From the NCBI RefSeq assembly GCF_026125825.1, contig NZ_JAHCKK010000004.1:49627-113626 (forward strand): 64,000 bases of DNA. Reading direction: 5' to 3'. Source of the DNA: Hydrogenophaga sp. GTDB lineage: Bacteria; Pseudomonadota; Gammaproteobacteria; Burkholderiales; Burkholderiaceae_C. The position numbers and the translations under genes were made by a program. Within the stretch, counting starts at the first letter, position 1, and each line of letters starts with the position of its first letter. Below, piece after piece: positions 55,838 through 64,000 of this stretch. The notes under the pieces are model-generated. The model saw only the letters and a list, made by a program, of their open reading frames with translations, searched no databases and had not been told where the DNA came from.

Positions 55838-56476
55838 ATGGACGCTTCCAACCCCTTGTGGCCCGTGCTGGTGGTGCTTGCCGCCTACCTGGTCGGATCC
55901 TTGTCGTTTGCCGTGATCGTGAGCCGCCTGATGGGGCTGAACGACCCGCGCACCTATGGCAGCAAGAACCCGGGGGCGACCAACGTGTTGCGCTCGGGCA
56001 GCAAGCCGGCCGCCGTGGTGACCTTGCTGCTCGATGGCGCCAAGGGCTGGTTGCCGGTGGCACTGATCGCCTGGTACGGCAAGCCGTACGGCATGTTCGA
56101 GGGCACGATGGCGATGGCCGGGCTGGCCGCCTTCCTGGGGCACCTGTTCCCGGTGTTCTTCCGCTTCCAGGGCGGCAAGGGCGTGGCCACGGCGCTGGGC
56201 GTGTTGCTGGGTTTCAACTGGATCCTCGGCCTGGCGGCTGCCGCCAGCTGGCTGGTGATCGCCGTGTTCTTCCGGTACTCGTCGCTGGCCTCGCTGGTGG
56301 CGGCGGTGTTCGCGCCGGTGTATTACATCTTCGGCGACGGCGTGGCCTGGTACCTGGACAAGAGCCTGCTGCTGGCCATGGTGGTGATGGCCTTGCTGCT
56401 GGCCTGGCGCCATGCGGCCAACATCAACCGCCTGTTCAAGGGCACCGAATCGAAGCTGGGCGCGAAGAAGGCCTGA
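55838..56476 (+). CDS. plsY: Acyl-phosphate glycerol-3-phosphate acyltransferase PlsY
   Basis: 212 aa inner-membrane protein. Motifs: LVGSLSFAVIVSRLMG with RTYGSKNPGATNVLR; GHLFPVFFRFQGGKGVATALGV; C-terminal WRHAANINRLFKGTESKLG. First acylation step of phospholipid synthesis using acyl-phosphate. Confidence 0.93.
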   Translation: MDASNPLWPVLVVLAAYLVGSLSFAVIVSRLMGLNDPRTYGSKNPGATNVLRSGSKPAAVVTLLLDGAKGWLPVALIAWYGKPYGMFEGTMAMAGLAAFLGHLFPVFFRFQGGKGVATALGVLLGFNWILGLAAAASWLVIAVFFRYSSLASLVAAVFAPVYYIFGDGVAWYLDKSLLLAMVVMALLLAWRHAANINRLFKGTESKLGAKKA

Positions 56477-56589
56477 CGGCCATCCCCGTGCTCCAGGGCG
56501 TTACGTGCAAACACAGGTCACGAAAGCGCAAGCGGCCGAGAAGCAGGCCAGCCCAGACCCCCACGGATCTGGCTCTGCCAGGCCGTAGG

Positions 56590-56641
56590 GGGCGCCCCCC
56601 AGTGGGGGGTTCGGCCGGCTTACACGAAGTGAAGCCGGCCA
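56590..56641. repeat. Palindromic intergenic repeat / bidirectional hairpin
   Basis: GGCCGGCTT (56614-56622) pairs with AAGCCGGCC (56633-56641), preceded by a GGGGCGCCCCCCAGTGGGGGG palindromic run. It sits between convergent plsY and the HD gene. It looks like the dispersed GC-rich palindromes seen in Comamonadaceae genomes; it may act as a terminator for both genes although no T-run is present. Confidence 0.5.
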
Positions 56642-56660
56642 GACAGGGGGCGTCCATTGC

Positions 56661-57626
56661 TTATGCCTGCTGGGCCGCGTACGCGCCCAGGCGCAGGATC
56701 AGGTGGTGGTTGAGCCGCACCCGCACCAGCGCGGTGGCCAGTGCCGCGCGGATCTGCGGGCTGCCGTGCGCCGTGCGGTGCAGGCGCGGCTGGCCGACCA
56801 TCAGGCCTTCCTCGTTGAGCACGATGGCCACGTGGGGATGGTTGGGCTTGCGCGAACGCCGCATCACGACCGCGACCTCGTCGTTGTCGAGCCGCACGAA
56901 GGTGCCCGGCGGGCACAGGCCGACGGCGCGCACCAGCGCGTGGCCGATCTCGTCGCCCTGTTCGCCGGCGTCGTTGATGATGGAGCGCACCGAGTCGGTG
57001 GCACTGCGCCCGGCCCGTGACTTGCGCGGACTGATCATGGCGCCGTAGCGGTCCACGGTGCGCACGATGCGCGCGAGGCGATCGACCGGCGTCAGCGTGG
57101 CCAGGGGTTTGTTGTCGGCGATCTCGTCGTGATGGTGCGCGACGATGTCCAGCCACAGGGCGTCACGGATGCCGAGCGCGGACAGGATGTCGCGGCCCAG
57201 CGCCGAGTGCGCGTCGATGCCGGCCTGCTGGTCGGGCGTGGGGCGCTCGAGCTGGCCGGCGAGTTCGTCCTGCAGCGCGGTCATGCCGATGTTCATCGTC
57301 AGCGTGGCATGCACCATGGAGTCGCGTTCGTCCTGCGGCAGGCCGAGTTCGGCGCCGATCAGGTGGGCCAGCACCGCGCACACCAGCGCGTGCGAGGCGC
57401 TGTAGCCCACCGGGGAATTGGTCGCCAGCTGGAACAGCAGGTACAGGCCGACGTCGGTGTCGCGCTCGAGCAGCGTCTGCATCCAGCGGTCGTATTGCCA
57501 CACGCGTTGCTCGAACTCCTGCACGCTGGACGAATGGCCCAGCACGATGCCCAGGCCGGCCTCGAGGTCGGACCACAGGCCGAGCAGGTCCTCGTATTCG
57601 GTTTCGCTTTCGACGCTGAGGCTCAC
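56661..57626 (-). CDS. HD-domain phosphohydrolase-like protein
   Basis: 321 aa. The central region YSASHALVCAVLAHLIGAEL, then MVHATLTMNIGMTALQDEL and DIVAHHHDEIADNKPLATL, follows the HD-GYP layout, but the tandem HD and GYP motifs are not intact, so c-di-GMP hydrolysis is doubtful. C-terminal small domain with RPxxVIxN-like stretches (HPHVAIVLNEEGLMV). Probably a signalling protein with altered or lost catalysis. Confidence 0.7.
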   Translation of the reverse strand: MSLSVESETEYEDLLGLWSDLEAGLGIVLGHSSSVQEFEQRVWQYDRWMQTLLERDTDVGLYLLFQLATNSPVGYSASHALVCAVLAHLIGAELGLPQDERDSMVHATLTMNIGMTALQDELAGQLERPTPDQQAGIDAHSALGRDILSALGIRDALWLDIVAHHHDEIADNKPLATLTPVDRLARIVRTVDRYGAMISPRKSRAGRSATDSVRSIINDAGEQGDEIGHALVRAVGLCPPGTFVRLDNDEVAVVMRRSRKPNHPHVAIVLNEEGLMVGQPRLHRTAHGSPQIRAALATALVRVRLNHHLILRLGAYAAQQA

Positions 57627-57666
57627 GGTGCGGCGTGCCGGTGGGGGTGGAGGGCGTGGCGGCGCA

Positions 57667-58344
57667 TCAGTAGCGCTTCTCCAGCACCATCTGCTCGTTG
57701 TTGCGCGTCATCTGGAAGCGGGCCAGGAAGCTGTTGCCCAGCAGCACGAAGGGCATGGCAATGGGCGTGACCACGGCGTCGATGTCACGCACCTCCACGT
57801 CGTTCATGCGCACCGACGAGAGCCGGATCTTCCAGCCCGGCACGACGCCGTTGGCGGTGGCGACCTGGACCGCCTGGCCGTGCTTGTACTTGAGGCCGAT
57901 GCGATCGGCGTCGGAGACGCTGACACCGACCGTGGTCGCACCGGTGTCGACCATGAACTGCACCGGCCTGGCGTTGAGCAGGCCCTGGGTCACGAAGTGG
58001 CCGCCCGAATCGGCCGACAACACGATGCGCGCGCCACTCGATTGCGCCACCGGCTGCCCGACACTGACCGGCGCGGCGCCGATGCGCAGGCTCTGGCGTT
58101 GTCCGCCGACCTCGATCACCGCGCTCTGACCCTGGGTGGACAGGACGCGCACGCCGCGGAAGGATTCGCCCGGCGCCACCAGCTTGGGCTCGCTGCCGTC
58201 GACGACCAGCAGCGCCTTGTTGCCCAGCATGCCCGAGAGGTTGACGTCCTGCGCCTGCGCCGGCGCGACGACCATGGCGCCGGCCGCGGCAAGCGGCGCC
58301 AGCGTCGCAAGGACGCTGCAGCGGCGACGTGGGCGGTGGAGCAT
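57667..58344 (-). CDS. Periplasmic retropepsin-like aspartic protease (TIGR02281 type)
   Basis: 225 aa with a signal peptide ending at AQA near residue 32. The mature part has FMVDTGATTVGVSVSDADRIG, the DTG active site of clan AA retropepsins, and later DIDAVVTPIAMPFVLLGNSFL. Single DTG, so it should dimerise. Substrate unknown. Confidence 0.85.
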   Translation of the reverse strand: MLHRPRRRCSVLATLAPLAAAGAMVVAPAQAQDVNLSGMLGNKALLVVDGSEPKLVAPGESFRGVRVLSTQGQSAVIEVGGQRQSLRIGAAPVSVGQPVAQSSGARIVLSADSGGHFVTQGLLNARPVQFMVDTGATTVGVSVSDADRIGLKYKHGQAVQVATANGVVPGWKIRLSSVRMNDVEVRDIDAVVTPIAMPFVLLGNSFLARFQMTRNNEQMVLEKRY

Positions 58345-58361
58345 GGCGCGCCGTGGCGGGG

Positions 58362-58847
58362 TCAGTCGCGGAAGTTGTTGAAGCTCAGCGGCAGGTCGGG
58401 GATGTCCTTGCGGATCAGCGCCATCGCGGCCTGCAGGTCGTCGCGCTTGGCGCCGGTGATGCGCACCGCATCGCCCTGGATCGCGGCCTGCAGCTTGAGC
58501 TTGCTGTCCTTGATCATGCGCTGGATCTTCTTGGACACCTCGGTCTCGATGCCGTTGCGGACCTTGATCACCTGCTTGACCTTGTCGCCGCCCATCTTCT
58601 GCACGTCGCCACGGTCGAGGAATCGCACGTCGACGCCGCGCTTGGTCATCTTGTTGCGCAGCACGTCCTCGATCTGGCCGAGCTGGAACTCGGCGTCGCC
58701 GATCAGCGTGATGTCTTTTTCCTTGAGTTCGATCGCGGCCGAGGTTCCCTTGAAATCGAACCGGGTGCTGATTTCCTTGACGGTGTTGTCCACCGCGTTG
58801 CGGACTTCCACGAGATCGGCCTCGCAGACTGTGTCGAATGAGGGCAT
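58362..58847 (-). CDS. yajQ: YajQ-family nucleotide-binding protein
   Basis: 161 aa. [19 protein letters not shown] start and [19 protein letters not shown] are typical. YajQ proteins bind c-di-GMP or RNA in some species; mechanism not defined here. Divergent from murB. Confidence 0.92.
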   Translation of the reverse strand: MPSFDTVCEADLVEVRNAVDNTVKEISTRFDFKGTSAAIELKEKDITLIGDAEFQLGQIEDVLRNKMTKRGVDVRFLDRGDVQKMGGDKVKQVIKVRNGIETEVSKKIQRMIKDSKLKLQAAIQGDAVRITGAKRDDLQAAMALIRKDIPDLPLSFNNFRD

Positions 58848-58901
58848 GGTTCCACCAGTTTCAAATGCGGCCGCATCGGGACCCGATGCGACAATCCTGT
58901 C

Positions 58902-59978
58902 ATGTTAGTCGAGAAAAACGTCCCGCTCCAACCCTACAACACGTTTCACATCGTGGCGAAGGCCTTTTCGCTGGTGCGCGTGACCGGGGTGGACGTGCTC
59001 GACCAGGTGCTGGCGGACCCGGAACTGGCGGCCGAACCCCGGTTCATCCTGGGCGGCGGCAGCAACATCGTGCTGACCGGCGACGTCCGGCCGCTGGTGC
59101 TCAAGGTCGAGGTCATGGGCCGGCGGGTGCTGCAGGAGACCGACAAGGGCACCGTGATCGAGGTCGGCGCGGGCGAGAACTGGCACGAACTGGTGGCCTG
59201 GACGCTGGACCAGGGTTACCCCGGGCTGGAGAACCTGGCCATGATCCCGGGCACGGTGGGCGCCTCGCCGGTGCAGAACATCGGCGCCTACGGGCTGGAA
59301 TTGCAGGACCGCTTCCATTCGCTCGATGCCACCGACCTGGTCACCGGCGCACGCTACACGCTGGACGCCGCCCAGTGCGGGTTCGGCTACCGCGATTCGG
59401 TGTTCAAACATCCGGCGCCGGACGCGGCGAGCGCGGCCCTGGGTGCCGATGGCGCGCCGGTGACCGGTTTCGGCCTGCGCGACCGCGTCGTCATCACCCA
59501 TGTGCGGCTGTTCCTGCCCAAGCCCTGGAAGCCGGTGCTCGGATATGCCGACCTGGAACGCAAGATGATCGAGACCGGCATCACCGCGCCCGACGCGCGG
59601 CAGATCTTCGACTGGGTCTGCGCGATCCGCAGCGCCAAGCTGCCCAATCCGGCGGTGCTGGGCAATGCCGGCAGCTTCTTCAAGAACCCGCAGGTGACGC
59701 GCGAGCAGTGCGACGACATCATCCAGCGCGAGCCGCGCATCGTGCATTACCCGCTGGACAACGGCGCGGTCAAGCTGGCCGCCGGCTGGCTCATCGACGC
59801 CTGCGGCTGGAAGGGCAAGTCGGTCGGCAATGCGGCGGTGTACGAGCGCCAGGCGCTGGTGCTGGTGAACCGGGGTGACGCTACCGGCGGCGAGGTGATG
59901 ACGCTGGCCCGGGCGATCCAGACCAGCGTGTACGAGCGTTTCGGCATCCAGCTCGAGCCGGAGCCGGTCGTCGTCTGA
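58902..59978 (+). CDS. murB: UDP-N-acetylenolpyruvoylglucosamine reductase
   Basis: 358 aa, type I MurB (E. coli-like length). [24 protein letters not shown] (FAD), [17 protein letters not shown] and the active-site NAGSFFKNP. Makes UDP-MurNAc for peptidoglycan. Confidence 0.94.
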   Translation: MLVEKNVPLQPYNTFHIVAKAFSLVRVTGVDVLDQVLADPELAAEPRFILGGGSNIVLTGDVRPLVLKVEVMGRRVLQETDKGTVIEVGAGENWHELVAWTLDQGYPGLENLAMIPGTVGASPVQNIGAYGLELQDRFHSLDATDLVTGARYTLDAAQCGFGYRDSVFKHPAPDAASAALGADGAPVTGFGLRDRVVITHVRLFLPKPWKPVLGYADLERKMIETGITAPDARQIFDWVCAIRSAKLPNPAVLGNAGSFFKNPQVTREQCDDIIQREPRIVHYPLDNGAVKLAAGWLIDACGWKGKSVGNAAVYERQALVLVNRGDATGGEVMTLARAIQTSVYERFGIQLEPEPVVV

Positions 59979-60001
59979 CCGGGGCCCCGGCGCCGGGGCC
60001 C
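59979..60001. terminator. GC-rich hairpin between murB and argG
   Basis: CCGGGGCCCCGGCGCCGGGGCCCGG is strongly self-complementary and lies between the convergent stop codons of murB and argG. Without a T-run on either strand; a tentative bidirectional terminator. Confidence 0.45.
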
Positions 60002-60005
60002 GGCC

Positions 60006-61698
<1,693 letters not shown>

Positions 61699-61836
61699 GG
61701 GAAAGGCAGTGATCAAGCGAAGACAAGGGGCGAAGCCGCGCCTCGGACGGGCGGCCGGCTCGGACATGCCGCAGCCAGGCCAGCCGGCGATTTTAGGCCA
61801 CGCCGTTGTGCACGCGCGCCGCGCGCCGGTGCCCTG

Positions 61837-62208
61837 TCAGACCAGCCGGGTTTCCCAGAGTTCGGCCTTGAAGCCGACGCTGACGTCCTTGTTGGTGGGG
61901 CCGCCCCAGGCCACGACCGGGCGCTTGATGGTGCTGGGGTGCTCGAGCATGACGGCGCGTGCGCCCGCGGCGTCCACCACGGATGCGCGCGTGGCCTCGT
62001 CGAGCCGGCGCCAGGTCGTGCCCTTGCGGTTGAGCAGGGTCTCCCAGCCGACCTGCTCCATCCAGTGGTCGAGCAGCGCCGGCGGCACGCCTTCGGTCTT
62101 GAAGTCGCGGAACACGTAGGGTTGCCCGTGCTCGTCCAGCCACTGGCGCGCCTTCTTGACGGTGTCGCAGTTGCGAATGCCGTATACGGTGATGGCAGTG
62201 TTTTTCAT
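61837..62208 (-). CDS. ArsC/Spx-like thioredoxin-fold protein
   Basis: 123 aa (MKNTAITVYGIRNCDTVKKA). Single active-position Cys in GIRNCDTVKK; FRDFKTEGVPPALL and STIKRPVVAW follow the ArsC/YffB family. YffB-like proteins are glutathione-dependent thiol proteins; arsenate reduction is not implied. Confidence 0.85.
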   Translation of the reverse strand: MKNTAITVYGIRNCDTVKKARQWLDEHGQPYVFRDFKTEGVPPALLDHWMEQVGWETLLNRKGTTWRRLDEATRASVVDAAGARAVMLEHPSTIKRPVVAWGGPTNKDVSVGFKAELWETRLV

Positions 62209-62280
62209 GCGCACATCATGCCGCAATCCGCTGCGCGACAATGCGCCTGCCATGCAAACACAGCACCACAGGAGGCCTGA

Positions 62281-63603
62281 TTGACCCCCGATCCCGCCGG
62301 ATTCCGGACCCTCGCGGACTGGCTCGACCATTGCGAGCGGCTGCACCCGAAACACATCGACATGGGGCTGGAGCGGGTGCGCCTGGTCGCCGAGCGCATG
62401 GGCATCCGGTTCGCATGCCCGGTGATCACCGTGGCCGGAACCAACGGCAAGGGTTCGACCTGCGCCATGCTCGAGGCCATCCTGGGCGAAAGCGGCTTTC
62501 GTACCGGTGTCTATACCTCGCCGCACCTGGTCCATTTCGAGGAGCGGCTGCGGCTGCAGGGCGAGGCCGTGGCCGTGGACCCGCTGATCGAGGCCTTCGC
62601 CCGCGTCGAGCGCGCGCGTTGCCAGGCCCCGCCGGATGTGTCGCTGACCTATTTCGAATTCACGACGCTGGCGATCCTGGACCTGATGACGCGCGCGAAG
62701 CTCGACGTGGCGATCCTCGAAGTGGGGCTGGGCGGTCGGCTGGACGCGGTCAACATCGTCGATGCCGACTGCGCGGTGATCACCAGCGTGGACCTGGACC
62801 ACATGGAGTTCCTCGGCCCGGACCGCGAGAGCATCGGCCGCGAGAAGGCCGGGGTGATGCGCACCGGGCGGCCGGTCATCGTCAGCGACCCGGTGCCGCC
62901 GCAAAGCGTGCTCGACCATGCGCTCGAGATCGGCGCCGACCTGTGGCGCCTGGGCGTGGACTTCAATTTCTCCGGCGACAAGCAGCAATGGGCCTGGAGC
63001 GGACGGGGCCGGCGTTATGCCGGACTGGCGTATCCGGCGCTGCGCGGCGCCAACCAGCTGCTCAACGCCAGCGGCGTGCTGGCGGCGCTGACCGCGATGC
63101 GCGAACAGCTGCCGGTGACGGCGCAGGCGGTGCGCAACGGCCTGGCGCTGGTGGCCTTGCCGGGCCGGTTCCAGATCGTTCCCGGTGAGCCGACGCTGGT
63201 GCTCGATGTCGCGCACAACGCGCATGCCGCGGCCGCGCTGGCGGTGAACCTCGACGCGATGGGGTTTTTCCCCACCACCCATGCGGTGTTCGGCGCCATG
63301 GCCGACAAGGACCTGGCGCCGATGTTCGAGCGCCTGAACCCGATCATCGACCGCTGGTATTTCACCGACCTGCCGCTGGCGCGGGCCGAAAAGGCCGCGC
63401 AACTGCAGTCGCGCTGGCAGGCCGGCAACAGCCGCAAGGACACGGCGGCGCAGGCGTTCGCGGACCCGGTCTCGGCCCTGCGCGCAGCGGTCGATGCGGC
63501 GGACCCGGCTGATAGAATCGTCGTCTTTGGATCATTCCACACCGTGGGTGGCGTGTTGAAGGACGGCGTACCGCGCCTTTCCGCCAGACACATGAACCCC
63601 TGA
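62281..63603 (+). CDS. folC: Folylpolyglutamate/dihydrofolate synthase
   Basis: 440 aa from a TTG at 62281 with AGGAGG about 6 bases upstream. TVAGTNGKGSTCAMLEAIL is the ATP loop; SPHLVHFEERLRL; MEFLGPDRESIGREKAGVMR; VLDVAHNAHAAAAL. Adds glutamate residues to folates. Followed by the DedD-like gene 11 bp on. Confidence 0.93.
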   Translation: MTPDPAGFRTLADWLDHCERLHPKHIDMGLERVRLVAERMGIRFACPVITVAGTNGKGSTCAMLEAILGESGFRTGVYTSPHLVHFEERLRLQGEAVAVDPLIEAFARVERARCQAPPDVSLTYFEFTTLAILDLMTRAKLDVAILEVGLGGRLDAVNIVDADCAVITSVDLDHMEFLGPDRESIGREKAGVMRTGRPVIVSDPVPPQSVLDHALEIGADLWRLGVDFNFSGDKQQWAWSGRGRRYAGLAYPALRGANQLLNASGVLAALTAMREQLPVTAQAVRNGLALVALPGRFQIVPGEPTLVLDVAHNAHAAAALAVNLDAMGFFPTTHAVFGAMADKDLAPMFERLNPIIDRWYFTDLPLARAEKAAQLQSRWQAGNSRKDTAAQAFADPVSALRAAVDAADPADRIVVFGSFHTVGGVLKDGVPRLSARHMNP

Positions 63604-63614
63604 CCCCCCATTCC

Positions 63615-64000
63615 ATGGCTTTGTTCAAGTTCCGCAAGGGCCGCGATGAGCAGCCGGCGCCTTCCAAGAAGAAGCAAAAGCCGGCGCCCACGGTCGAGGC
63701 CGTGCGCCGGCGTGCCATGCACCGGCTTATCGGCGCTGCGGTGCTGGTGCTGGCTGCGGTGATCGGGTTTCCGCTGATCTTCGACAACCAGCCGCGGCCG
63801 ATACCGGTCGATCTGCCGATCGAGATCGTCGACAGGAACAAGGTCAAGCCGCTGGTGTTGCCGCCCGCCACGCCGGCCGCCGAGTCTGCCGCTCCGGCAC
63901 AGGAAACCACCCCCGCACCGACTCCCGCGGCCCCGGCCGTCGTCGCGACTCCCGCGCCGGCACCCGCACCCGCGCCGGCCGCTGCGCCCGCCCCCGCCAC
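63615..64000 (+). CDS. DedD-like SPOR-domain protein, 3'-partial
   Basis: Starts at the ATG at 63615 (MALFKFRKGRDEQPAPSKKK); runs off the window after about 128 residues. A single membrane helix at about 38-56 (RLIGAAVLVLAAVIGFPLIF) is followed by a long Pro/Ala-rich periplasmic linker. The folC-dedD order and this layout match SPOR-type cell-division proteins; the SPOR domain itself would lie beyond the window. Confidence 0.8.
   Translation, partial: MALFKFRKGRDEQPAPSKKKQKPAPTVEAVRRRAMHRLIGAAVLVLAAVIGFPLIFDNQPRPIPVDLPIEIVDRNKVKPLVLPPATPAAESAAPAQETTPAPTPAAPAVVATPAPAPAPAPAAAPAPA

Noticed and set aside
61837-62208. Arsenate reductase
   Set aside because: Family fold only; no ars genes nearby and YffB-like relatives do not reduce arsenate, so a neutral name was used.

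Overview
The window looks like a chromosomal segment of a high-GC betaproteobacterium of the order Burkholderiales, most likely Comamonadaceae-like. This is inferred from protein style, a Bug/TctC-type receptor, liv-type transport with CoA catabolism, and the housekeeping block at the right. No 16S or other decisive marker is present, so the genus is not assigned.

Left accessory part (1-8005). It opens with the end of an operon encoding an Hsp70/actin-fold ATPase and a DUF499-type P-loop ATPase, a pairing seen in phage-defence islands. A third, translationally coupled frame is cut off after 51 codons, so the operon appears truncated. Next come an XRE repressor with two operator-like palindromes, a small lipoprotein, an unrecognised 370-aa protein whose 3' end is partly duplicated 1.1 kb away, and a divergent pair: a MESH1/SpoT-like HD hydrolase and an NrtR-type Nudix regulator.

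Central block (8371-38999). This is the most interesting part: what looks like a local coenzyme F420 biosynthesis set (cofC, fbiC = cofG+cofH, cofE, cofD), NADPH:F420 reductase, and a luciferase-like F420-dependent oxidoreductase. They are embedded in a CoA-thioester catabolic cluster: alpha-methylacyl-CoA racemase, a complete liv-type ABC importer, a [4Fe-4S]/FAD 4-hydroxybutyryl-CoA dehydratase-like enzyme, PaaK-like and FadD-like ligases, three thiolases, enoyl-CoA hydratase, an SDR, a FadB/J-like fusion protein, an acyl-CoA dehydrogenase and a TctC-type receptor. AraC-type and MalT-like LuxR regulators are included. Genes from 11484 to 28979 are all on the plus strand with many ATGA overlaps, which suggests one long operon. 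The substrate is unknown; I infer a branched or cyclic carboxylic acid degraded as CoA esters, with F420H2 as the hydride carrier for one step.

Boundary (39000-41532). An XRE-ImmA/IrrE protein with an upstream partner of unknown function sits next to tRNA-Thr(CGU), whose 3' end faces the accessory DNA. This is a plausible island boundary, although no integrase is visible.

Right core part (41602-64000). Mostly housekeeping: universal stress protein, TerC, a TctDE-like two-component system, a lysophospholipid-type acyltransferase, fbp, pepN, a HAD phosphatase, prfB with its programmed frameshift, alpha/beta hydrolase, acyl-CoA synthetase, aldo/keto reductase, ybaK, plsY, an HD-domain protein, a retropepsin-like protease, yajQ, murB, argG, ppnP, an ArsC/Spx-like protein, folC, and the start of a DedD-like SPOR protein.
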